Below, in pieces: positions 48,974 to 62,100 of a DNA stretch of 64,000 nucleotides. Position numbers and translations under genes: made by a program. Numbering within the stretch: position 1 is the stretch's first letter; every line of letters starts with the position of its first letter. The DNA comes from Bombus terrestris (Eukaryota > Arthropoda > Insecta > Hymenoptera > Apidae). The notes below the pieces were generated by a model that had not been told where the DNA came from, did no database searches, and was given only the letters and a program-made list of their open reading frames with translations. The stretch covers positions 2,976,001 through 3,040,000 of the forward strand of contig NC_063277.1 of assembly GCF_910591885.1 (NCBI RefSeq), given 5' to 3'.

Positions 48974-50365
48974 AGTATTACCATATCACGTATAAAGTTA
49001 TATACTATTACTATATGACGTATAACGTTATATACTATTACTATATAACGTATAACGTTATATACTACTACTATATAACGTATAACGTTATATACTATTA
49101 CTATATAACGTATAACGTTATATACTATTACTATATAACGTATAACGTTATATACTATTACTATATAACGTATAACGTTATATACTATTACGTAATAACG
49201 TATAACGTTATATACTATTACGCAATAACGTATAACGTTATATAGTATTGCCATATCACGTATAACGTTGTATATTATTACGTACTAACGTATAACGTTA
49301 TATACTATTACTATATAACGTATAAAGTTATATACTATTACTATATAACGTATAACGTTATATACTATTACTATATAACGTATAACGTTATATACTATTA
49401 CTATATAACGTATAACGTTATATACTATTACTATATAACGTATAACGTTATATACTATTACTATATAACGTATAACGTTATATACTATTACTATATAACG
49501 TATAACGTTATATACTATTACTATATAACGTATAACGTTATATACTATTACTATATAACGTATAACGTTGTATACTATTACGTAATAACGTATAACGTTA
49601 TATACTATTACGCAATAACGTATAACGTTATATAGTATTGCCATATCACGTATAACGTTGTATATTATTACGTACTAACGTATAACGTTATATACTATTA
49701 CTATATAACGTATAACGTTATATACTATTACTATATAACGTATAACGTTATATACTATTACTATATAACGTATAACGTTATATACTATTACGTAATAACG
49801 TATAACGTTATATACTATTACGTAATAGCGTATAACGTTATACAGTATTACCATATCACGTATAAAGTTATATACTATTACTATATGACGTATAACGTTA
49901 TATACTATTACTATATAACGTATAACGTTATATACTACTACTATATAACGTATAACGTTATATACTATTACTATATAACGTATAACGTTATATACTATTA
50001 CTATATAACGCATAACGTTATATACTATTACTATATAACGTATAACGTTATATACTATTACTATATAACGCATAACGTTATATAATATTACTATATAACG
50101 TATATCGTTTTATACTATTACTATATAACGTATAACGTTATATACTATTACGTAATAACGTATTACGTTATATAGTATTGCCATATCACGTATAACGTTG
50201 TATATTATTACGTACTAACGTATAACGTTATATACTATTACTATATAACGTATAACGTTATATACTATTACTATATAACGTATAACGTTATATACTATTA
50301 CTATATAACGCATAACGTTATATAATATTACTATATAACGTATAACGTTATATACTATTACTATA

Positions 50366-50393
50366 TCGTATAACGTTATATACCATTACTATA
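50366..50393. repeat. 28-bp monomer, lineage 2, copy 4
   Basis: It has the same loss and flanking markers and sits inside the second 4.4-kb tandem unit, 4,415 bp after copy 3. Confidence 0.9.
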
Positions 50394-50809
50394 TAACGTA
50401 TAACGTTATATACTATTTTTATATAACGTATAACGTTATATACTATTACTATATAACGTCTAACGTTATATACTATTACTATATAACGCATAACGTTATA
50501 TACTATTACTATATAACGTATAACGTTATATACTACTACTATATAACGCATAACGTTATATAATATTACTATATAACGTATAACGTTATATACTATTACT
50601 ATATAACGTATAACGTTATATACTATTACTATATAACGCATAACGTTATATACTATTACTATATAACGTATAACGTTATATACTACTACTATATAACGCA
50701 TAACGTTATATAATATTACTATATAACGTATAACGATATATACTATTATTATATAACGTATAACGTTATATACAGTTACTATATAACGTATATCGCTATA
50801 TACTATTAC

Positions 50810-50842
50810 GTAATAGTATATAACGTTATACGTTATATAGTA
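50810..50842 (-). repeat. Inverted-reading monomer with +7 register shift, tandem copy
   Basis: It is the counterpart of 46,395 in the second 4.4-kb unit, 4,415 bp downstream, with the same 33-base inverted reading. The following B monomer has ACCATA where the first copy has GCCATA. Confidence 0.75.
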
Positions 50843-53800
50843 TTACCATATCACGTATAACGTTGTATATTATTACGTACTAACGTATAACGTTATATAC
50901 TATTACTATATAACGTATAACGTTATATACTATTACTATATGACGTATAACGTTATATACTATTACTATATAACGCATAACGTTATATAATATTGCTATA
51001 TAACGTATAACGTTATATACTATTACTATATAACGTATAACGTTATATACTATTACTATATAACGCATAACGTTATATAATATTACTATATAACGTATAA
51101 CGTTTTATACTATTACTATATAACGTATAACGTTATATACTATTACTATATAACGTATAACGTTATATACTATTACTATATAACGTATAACGTTATATAC
51201 TATTACTATATAACGCATAACGTTATATAATATTACTATATAACGTATAACGTTATATACTATTACTATATAACGTATAACGTTATATACTATTACTATA
51301 TAACGCATATCGTTATATAATATTACTATATAACGTATAACGATATATACTATTACGTATTAAAGTATAACGTTATATAGTATTACCATATCACGTATAA
51401 CGTGGTATATTATTACGTACTAACGTATAACGTTATATACTATTACTATATAACGTATAAAGTTATATACTATTACTATATAACGTATAACGTTATATAC
51501 TATTACTATATAACGTATAACGTTATATACTATTACTATATAACGCATAACGTTATATAATATTACTATATAACGTATAACGTTTTATACTATTACTATA
51601 TAACGTATAACGTTATATACTACTACTATATAACGTATAACGTTATATACTATAACTATATAACGTATAACGTTATATACTATTACTATATAACGTCTAA
51701 CGTTATATACTATTACTATATAACGCATAACGTTATATACTATTACTATATAACGTATAACGATATATACTATTATTATATAACGTATAACGTTATATAC
51801 TATTACTATATAACGTATATCGCTATATACTATTACTATATAACGTATAACGATATATACTATTACGTATTAACGTATAACGTTATATACTATTACGTAA
51901 TAGCCTATAACGTTATACAGTATTACCATATCACGTATAACGTTGTATATTATTACGTACTAACGTATAACGTTATATACTGTTACTATATAACGTATAA
52001 CGTTATATACTATTACTATATAACGTATAACGATATATACTATTACGTATTAAAGTATAACGTTATATAGTATTACCATATCACGTATAACGTTGTATAT
52101 TATTACGTACTAACGTATAACGTTATATACTATTACTATATAACGTATAAAGTTATATACTATTACTATATAACGCATAACGTTATATACTATTACTATA
52201 TAACGTATAACGTTATATACTATTACTATATAACGTATAAAGTTATATACTATTACTATATAACGCATAACGTTATATACTATTACTATATAACGTATAA
52301 CGTTATATACTATTACTATATAACGTATATCGTTATATACTATTGCTATATAACGTATAACGTTATATACTATTACGTAATAACGTATAACGTTATATAG
52401 TATTGCCATATCACGTATAACGTTGTATATTATTACGTACTAACGTATAACGTTATATACTATTACTATATAACGTATAACGATATATACTATTACTATA
52501 TAACGTATAACGTTATATACTATTACTATATAACGTATAACGATATATACTATTACGTATTAAAGTATAACGTTATATAGTATTACCATATCACGTATAA
52601 CGTTGTATATTATTACGTACTAACGTATAACGTTATATACTATTACTATATAACGTATAAAGTTATATACTATTACTATATAACGTATAACGTTATATAC
52701 TATTACTATATAACGTATAACGTTATATACTATTACTATATAACGCATAACGTTATATAATATTACTATATAACGTATAACGTTTTATACTATTACTATA
52801 TAACGTATAACGTTATATACTATTACTATATAACGTATAACGTTTTATACTATTACTATATAACGTATAACGTTATATACTATTACTATATAACGTATAA
52901 CGTTATATACTATTACTATATAACGTATAACGTTATATACTATTACTATATAACGCATAACGTTATATAATATTACTATATAACGTATAACGTTATATAC
53001 TATTACTATATAACGTATAACGTTATATACTATTACTATATAACGTATATCGCTATATACTATTACTATATAACGTATAACGATATATACTATTACGTAT
53101 TAATGTATAACGTTATATACTATTACGTAATAGCATATAACGTTATATAGTATTACCATATCACGTATAACGTTGTATATTATTACGTACTAACGTATAA
53201 CGTTATATACTATTACTATATAACGTATAACGTTATATACTATTACTATATAACGTATAACGATATATACTATTACGTATTAAAGTATAACGTTATATAG
53301 TATTACCATATCACGTATAACGTTGTATATTATTACGTACTAACGTATAACGTTATATACTATTACTATATAACGTATAACGATATATACTATTCCGTAC
53401 TATCGTATAACGTTATATACTATTACTATATAACGCATAACGTTATATACTATTACTATATAACGTATAACGTTATATACTATTACTATATAACGCATAA
53501 CGTTATATAATATTACTATATAACATATAACGTTATATACTATTACGTATTAACGTATAACGTTATATACTATTACGTAATAGCGTATATCGTTATATAG
53601 TATTACCATATCACGTATAACGTTGTATATTATTACGTACTAACGTATAACGTTATATAGTATTACCATATCACGTATAACGTTGTATACTATTACGTAA
53701 TAACGTATAACGTTATATACTATTACGTAATAGCGTATAACGTTATACAGTATTACCATATCACGTATAACGTTGTATATTATTACTATATAACGTATAA

Positions 53801-54779
53801 AGTTATATACTATTACTATATGACGTATAACGTTATGTACTATTACTATATAACGTATAACGTTATGTACTATTACTATATAACGTATAACGTTATGTAC
53901 TATTACTATATAACGTATAACGTTATATACTATTACTATATAACGCATAACGTTATATAATATTACTATATAACGTATAACGTTATATACTATTACTATA
54001 TAACGTATAACGTTATATACTATTACAATATAACGTATAACGATATATACTATTACTATATAACGTATAACGTTATATACTATTACTATATAACGTATAA
54101 CGTTATATACTATTACTATATAACGTATAACGATATATACTATTCCGTACTATCGTATAACGTTATATACTATTACTATATAACGCATAACGTTATATAC
54201 TATTACTATATAACGTATAACGTTATATACTATTACTATATAACGCATAACGTTATGTAATGTTACTATATAACGTATAACGTTATATACTATTACTATA
54301 TAACGTATAACGTTATATACTATTACTATATAACCTATAACGTTATATACTATTACGTAATAACGTATAACGTTATGTACTATTACGTAATAACGTATAA
54401 CGTTATGTACTATTACGTAATAACGTATAACGTTATATAGTATTGCCATATCACGTATAACGTTGTATATTATTACGTACTAACGTATAACGTTATCTAC
54501 TATTACTATATAACGTATAAAGTTATATACTACTACTATATAACGTATAACGTCATATACTATTACTATATAACGTACAACGTTATATACTATTACTATA
54601 TAACGTATAACGTTATATACTATTACTATATAACGCATAACGTTATATAATATTACTATATAACGTATAACGTTATATACTATTACTATATAACGTATAA
54701 CGTTATATACTATTACTATATAACGCATAACGTTATATAATATTACTATATAACGTATAACGTTATATACTATTACGTA

Positions 54780-54833
54780 ATAACGTATAACGTTATATAC
54801 TATTACGTAATAGTATATAACGTTATACGTTAT
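54780..54833. repeat. 54-bp perfect palindrome, longest found
   Basis: Arms of 27 bp are centred between 54,806 and 54,807. It is the counterpart of the 44-bp palindromes at 37,349 and 44,545, extended by the register-shift event that made a complete inverted-reading monomer. The arms end where 54,779 (A) faces 54,834 (A). Confidence 0.88.
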
Positions 54834-54836
54834 ATA
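54807..54836 (-). repeat. Inverted-reading monomer, exactly 30 bp, +7 register shift
   Basis: Thirty bases match the reverse complement of the canonical monomer exactly, between forward monomers on both sides. The homologous sites at 37,371, 44,567 and 48,952 keep TTATAC then AGTATTACCATATCACG before GTTATATAC. The offset to the 37-kb copy changes from 17,436 to 17,413. The simplest explanation is a 23-bp deletion that happens to recreate a full inverted monomer. Confidence 0.75.
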
Positions 54837-56107
54837 CTATTACTATATGACGTATAACGTTATATACTATTACTATATAACGTATAACGTTATATACTAC
54901 TACTATATAACGTATAACGTTATATACTATTACTATATAACGTATAACGTTATATACTATTACTATATAACGTATAACGTTATATACTATTACTATATAA
55001 CGTATAACGTTATATACTATTACGTAATAACGTATAACGTTATATACTATTACGCAATAACGTATAACGTTATATAGTATTGCCATATCACGTATAACGT
55101 TGTATATTATTACGTACTAACGTATAACGTTATATACTATTACTATATAACGTATAAAGTTATATACTATTACTATATAACGTATAACGTTATATACTAT
55201 TACTATATAACGTATAACGTTATATACTATTACTATATAACGTATAACGTTATATACTATTACTATATAACGTATAACGTTATATACTATTACTATATAA
55301 CGTATAACGTTATATACTATTACTATATAACGTATAACGTTATATACTATTACTATATAACGTATAACGTTATATACTATTACTATATAACGTATAACGT
55401 TGTATACTATTACGTAATAACGTATAACGTTATATACTATTACGCAATAACGTATAACGTTATATAGTATTGCCATATCACGTATAACGTTGTATATTAT
55501 TACGTACTAACGTATAACGTTATATACTATTACTATATAACGTATAAAGTTATATACTATTACTATATAACGTATAACGTTATATACTATTACTATATAA
55601 CGTATAACGTTATATACTATTACTATATAACATATAACGTTATATACTATTACTATATAACGTATAACGTTATATACTATTACTATATAACGTATAACGA
55701 TATATACTATTCCGTACTATCGTATAACGTTATATACTATTACTATATAACGCATAACGTTATATACTATTACTATATAACGTATAACGTTATATACTAT
55801 TACTATATAACGCATAACGTTATATAATATTACTATATAACGTATATCGTTTTATACTATTACTATATAACGTATAACGTTATATACTATTACGTAATAA
55901 CGTATTACGTTATATAGTATTGCCATATCACGTATAACGTTGTATATTATTACGTACTAACGTATAACGTTATATACTATTACTATATAACGTATAACGT
56001 TATATACTATTACTATATAACGTATAACGTTATATACTATTACTATATAACGCATAACGTTATATAATATTACTATATAACGTATAACGTTATATACTAT
56101 TACTATA

Positions 56108-56135
56108 TCGTATAACGTTATATACCATTACTATA
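56108..56135. repeat. 28-bp monomer, lineage 2, copy 5
   Basis: It has the same loss and flanking markers, 17,413 bp after copy 1. This agrees with copying of the 35.6-40.06 kb segment. Confidence 0.9.
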
Positions 56136-59100
56136 TAACGTATAACGTTATATACTATTTTTATATAACGTATAACGTTATATACTATTACTATATAACG
56201 TCTAACGTTATATACTATTACTATATAACGCATAACGTTATATACTATTACTATATAACGTATAACGTTATATACTACTACTATATAACGCATAACGTTA
56301 TATAATATTACTATATAACGTATAACGTTATATACTATTACTATATAACGTATAACGTTATATACTATTACTATATAACGCATAACGTTATATACTATTA
56401 CTATATAACGTATAACGTTATATACTACTACTATATAACGCATAACGTTATATAATATTACTATATAACGTATAACGTTATATACTATTACTATATAACG
56501 CATAACGTTATATACTATTACTATATAACGCATAACGTTATATAATATTACTATATAACGTATAACGATATATACTATTATTATATAACGTATAACGTTA
56601 TATACAGTTACTATATAACGTATATCGCTATATACTATTACGTAATAGCGTATAACGTTATACAGTATTACCATATCACGTATAACGTTGTATATTATTA
56701 CGTACTAACGTATAACGTTATATACTATTACTATATAACGTATAACGTTATATACTATTACTATATGACGTATAACGTTATATACTATTACTATATAACG
56801 CATAACGTTATATAATATTGCTATATAACGTATAACGTTATATACTATTACTATATAACGTATAACGTTATATACTATTACTATATAACGCATAACGTTA
56901 TATAATATTACTATATAACGTATAACGTTTTATACTATTACTATATAACGTATAACGTTATATACTATTACTATATAACGTATAACGTTATATACTATTA
57001 CTATATAACGTATAACGTTATATACTATTACTATATAACGCATAACGTTATATAATATTACTATATAACGTATAACGTTATATACTATTACTATATAACG
57101 TATAACGTTATATACTATTACTATATAACGCATATCGTTATATAATATTACTATATAACGTATAACGATATATACTATTACGTATTAAAGTATAACGTTA
57201 TATAGTATTACCATATCACGTATAACGTTGTATATTATTACGTACTAACGTATAACGTTATATACTATTACTATATAACGTATAAAGTTATATACTATTA
57301 CTATATAACGTATAACGTTATATACTATTACTATATAACGTATAACGTTATATACTATTACTATATAACGCATAACGTTATATAATATTACTATATAACG
57401 TATAACGTTTTATACTATTACTATATAACGTATAACGTTATATACTATTACTATATAACGTATAACGTTATATACTATTACTATATAACGCATAACGTTA
57501 TATAATATTACTATATAACGTATAACGTTATATACTATTACTATATAACGTATAACGTTATATACTATTACTATATAACGCATATCGTTATATAATATTA
57601 CTATATAACGTATAACGATATATACTATTACGTATTAAAGTATAACGTTATATAGTATTACCATATCACGTATAACGTTGTATATTATTACGTACTAACG
57701 TATAACGTTATATACTATTACTATATAACGTATAAAGTTATATACTATTACTATATAACGTATAACGTTATATACTATTACTATATAACGTATAACGTTA
57801 TATACTATTACTATATAACGCATAACGTTATATAATATTACTATATAACGTATAACGTTTTATACTATTACTATATAACGTATAACGTTATATACTACTA
57901 CTATATAACGTATAACGTTATATACTATTACTATATAACGTATAACGTTATATACTATTACTATATAACGCATAACGTTATATAATATTACTATATAACG
58001 TATAACGTTATATACTATTACTATATAACGTCTAACGTTATATACTATTACTATATAACGCATAACGTTATATACTATTACTATATAACGTATAACGATA
58101 TATAATATTATTATATAACGTATAACGTTATATACTATTACTATATAACGTATATCGCTATATACTATTACTATATAACGTATAACGATATATACTATTA
58201 CGTATTAACGTATAACGTTATATACTATTACGTAATAGCCTATAACGTTATACAGTATTACCATATCACGTATAACGTTGTATATTATTACGTACTAACG
58301 TATAACGTTATATACTGTTACTATATAACGTATAACGTTATATACTATTACTATATAACGTATAACGATATATACTATTACGTATTAAAGTATAACGTTA
58401 TATAGTATTACCATATCACGTATAACGTTGTATATTATTACGTACTAACGTATAACGTTATATACTATTACTATATAACGTATAAAGTTATATACTATTA
58501 CTATATAACGCATAACGTTATATACTATTACTATATAACGTATAACGTTATATACTATTACTATATAACGCATATCGTTATATAATATTACTATATAACG
58601 TATAACGATATATACTATTACGTATTAAAGTATAACGTTATATAGTATTACCATATCACGTATAACGTTGTATATTATTACGTACTAACGTATAACGTTA
58701 TATACTATTACTATATAACGTATAAAGTTATATACTATTACTATATAACGTATAACGTTATATACTATTACTATATAACGTATAACGTTATATACTATTA
58801 CTATATAACGCATAACGTTATATAATATTACTATATAACGTATAACGTTATATACTATTACTATATAACGTATAACGTTATATACTATTACTATATAACG
58901 TATAACGTTATATACTATTACTATATAACGTATAACGTTATATACTATTACTATATAACGCATAACGTTATATAATATTACTATATAACGTATAACGTTA
59001 TATACTATTACTATATAACGTATAACGTTATATACTATTACTATATAACGCATATCGTTATATAATATTACTATATAACGTATAACGATATATACTATTA

Positions 59101-62100
59101 CGTATTAAAGTATAACGTTATATAGTATTACCATATCACGTATAACGTTGTATATTATTACGTACTAACGTATAACGTTATATACTATTACTATATAACG
59201 TATAAAGTTATATACTATTACTATATAACGTATAACGTTATATACTATTACTATATAACGTATAACGTTATATACTATTACTATATAACGCATAACGTTA
59301 TATAATATTACTATATAACGTATAACGTTTTATACTATTACTATATAACGTATAACGTTATATACTACTACTATATAACGTATAACGTTATATACTATTA
59401 CTATATAACGTATAACGTTATATACTATTACTATATAACGCATAACGTTATATAATATTACTATATAACGTATAACGTTATATACTATTACTATATAACG
59501 TCTAACGTTATATACTATTACTATATAACGCATAACGTTATATACTATTACTATATAACGTATAACGATATATACTATTATTATATAACGTATAACGTTA
59601 TATACTATTACTATATAACGTATATCGCCATATACTATTACTATATAACGTATAACGATATATACTATTACGTATTAACGTATAACGTTATATACTATTA
59701 CGTAATAGCCTATAACGTTATACAGTATTACCATATCACGTATAACGTTGTATATTATTACGTACTAACGTATAACGTTATATACTGTTACTATATAACG
59801 TATAACGTTATATACTATTACTATATAACGTATAACGATATATACTATTACGTATTAAAGTATAACGTTATATAGTATTACCATATCACGTATAACGTTG
59901 TATATTATTACGTACTAACGTATAACGTTATATACTATTACTATATAACGTATAAAGTTATATACTATTACTATATAACGCATAACGTTATATACTATTA
60001 CTATATAACGTATAACGTTATATACTATTACTATATAACGTATAAAGTTATATACTATTACTATATAACGCATAACGTTATATACTATTACTATATAACG
60101 TATAACGTTATATACTATTACTATATAACGTATATCGTTATATACTATTGCTATATAACGTATAACGTTATATACTATTACGTAATAACGTATAACGTTA
60201 TATAGTATTGCCATATCACGTATAACGTTGTATATTATTACGTACTAACGTATAACGTTATATACTATTACTATATAACGTATAACGATATATACTATTA
60301 CTATATAACGTATAACGTTATATACTATTACTATATAACGTATAACGATATATACTATTACGTATTAAAGTATAACGTTATATAGTATTACCATATCACG
60401 TATAACGTTGTATATTATTACGTACTAACGTATAACGTTATATACTATTACTATATAACGTATAAAGTTATATACTATTACTATATAACGTATAACGTTA
60501 TATACTATTACTATATAACGTATAACGTTATATACTATTACTATATAACGCATAACGTTATATAATATTACTATATAACGTATAACGTTTTATACTATTA
60601 CTATATAACGTATAACGTTATATACTATTACTATATAACGTATAACGTTTTATACTATTACTATATAACGTATAACGTTATATACTATTACTATATAACG
60701 TATAACGTTATATACTATTACTATATAACGTATAACGTTATATACTATTACTATATAACGCATAACGTTATATAATATTACTATATAACGTATAACGTTA
60801 TATACTATTACTATATAACGTATAACGTTATATACTATTACTATATAACGCATATCGTTATATAATATTACTATATAACGTATAACGATATATACTATTA
60901 CGTATTAAAGTATAACGTTATATAGTATTACCATATCACGTATAACGTTGTATATTATTACGTACTAACGTATAACGTTATATACTATTACTATATAACG
61001 TATAAAGTTATATACTATTACTATATAACGTATAACGTTATATACTATTACTATATAACGTATAACGTTATATACTATTACTATATAACGCATAACGTTA
61101 TATAATATTACTATATAACGTATAACGTTTTATACTATTACTATATAACGTATAACGTTATATACTATTACTATATAACGTATAACGTTATATACTATTA
61201 CTATATAACGTATAACGTTATATACTATTACTATATAACGCATAACGTTATATAATATTACTATATAACGTATAACGTTATATACTATTACTATATAACG
61301 TCTAACGTTATATACTATTACTATATAACGCATAACGTTATATACTATTACTATATAACGTATAACGATATATACTATTATTATATAACGTATAACGTTA
61401 TATACTATTACTATATAACGTATATCGCTATATACTATTACTATATAACCTATAACGATATATACTATTACGTATTAACGTATAACGTTATATACTATTA
61501 CGTAATAGCCTATAACGTTATACAGTATTACCATATCACGTATAACGTTGTATATTATTACGTACTAACGTATAACGTTATATACTGTTACTATATAACG
61601 TATAACGTTATATACTATTACTATATAATGTATAACGATATATACTATTACGTATTAAAGTATAACGTTATATAGTATTACCATATCACGTATAACGTTG
61701 TATATTATTACGTACTAACGTATAACGTTATATACTATTACTATATAACGTATAAAGTTATATACTATTACTATATAACGCATAACGTTATATACTATTA
61801 CTATATAACGTATAACGTTATATACTATTACTATATAACGCATAACGTTATATAATGTTACTATATAACGTATAACGTTATATACTATTACTATATAACG
61901 TATATCGTTATATACTATTGCTATATAACGTATAACGTTATATACTATTACGTAATAACGTATAACGTTATATAGTATTGCCATATCACGTATAACGTTG
62001 TATATTATTACGTACTAACGTATAACGTTATATACTATTACTATATAACGTATAACGATATATACTATTCCGTACTATCGTATAACGTTATATACTATTA

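Larger units (their letters stand above)
48236..52650. repeat. 4.4-kb satellite unit, second tandem copy
   Basis: This is a direct repeat of 43,851-48,235 and carries the same markers in the same order: CCTATAACG at 48,479, 28-mer at 50,366, +7 shift at 50,810, GTGGTATAT at about 51,403, TATAACTATA at about 51,653. It is 4,415 bp long because it has one more canonical monomer near 49.74 kb. Few point differences were seen by eye, so the duplication or homogenisation is recent compared with other parts of the array. Confidence 0.82.
52651..56107. repeat. Copy of 35.6-38.7 kb with 1.86-kb-type HOR
   Basis: The first 400 bp continue a stretch from about 52,441 that resembles 60,246-60,850 (offset about 7,805), including two nearby GTTTTATAC monomers. 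From 53,041 the sequence follows 35,605 onward at an offset of 17,436 bp. The CCTATAACG anchor is at 54,334. After the +7 register shift at 54.8 kb the offset becomes 17,413, which is exactly a 23-bp loss. The order of variants around 53.64-55.48 kb is otherwise that of 36.2-38.06 kb. Confidence 0.78.

Noticed and set aside
46395..54836. True inversion of single monomers as the only explanation of the +7 shifts.
   Set aside because: At 54.8 kb the aligned copies show a 23-bp loss, and 46.4/50.8 kb can be explained the same way. The inverted reading is kept as an observation, not as proof of inversion.
56157..56163. T-run (CTATTTTTATATA) as a polymerase III terminator.
   Set aside because: It occurs at the equivalent site in five HOR copies (38.75, 41.29, 46.01, 50.41 and 56.16 kb) as an inherited variant of the 7-bp spacer region. 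No A/B boxes or RNA gene lie upstream.
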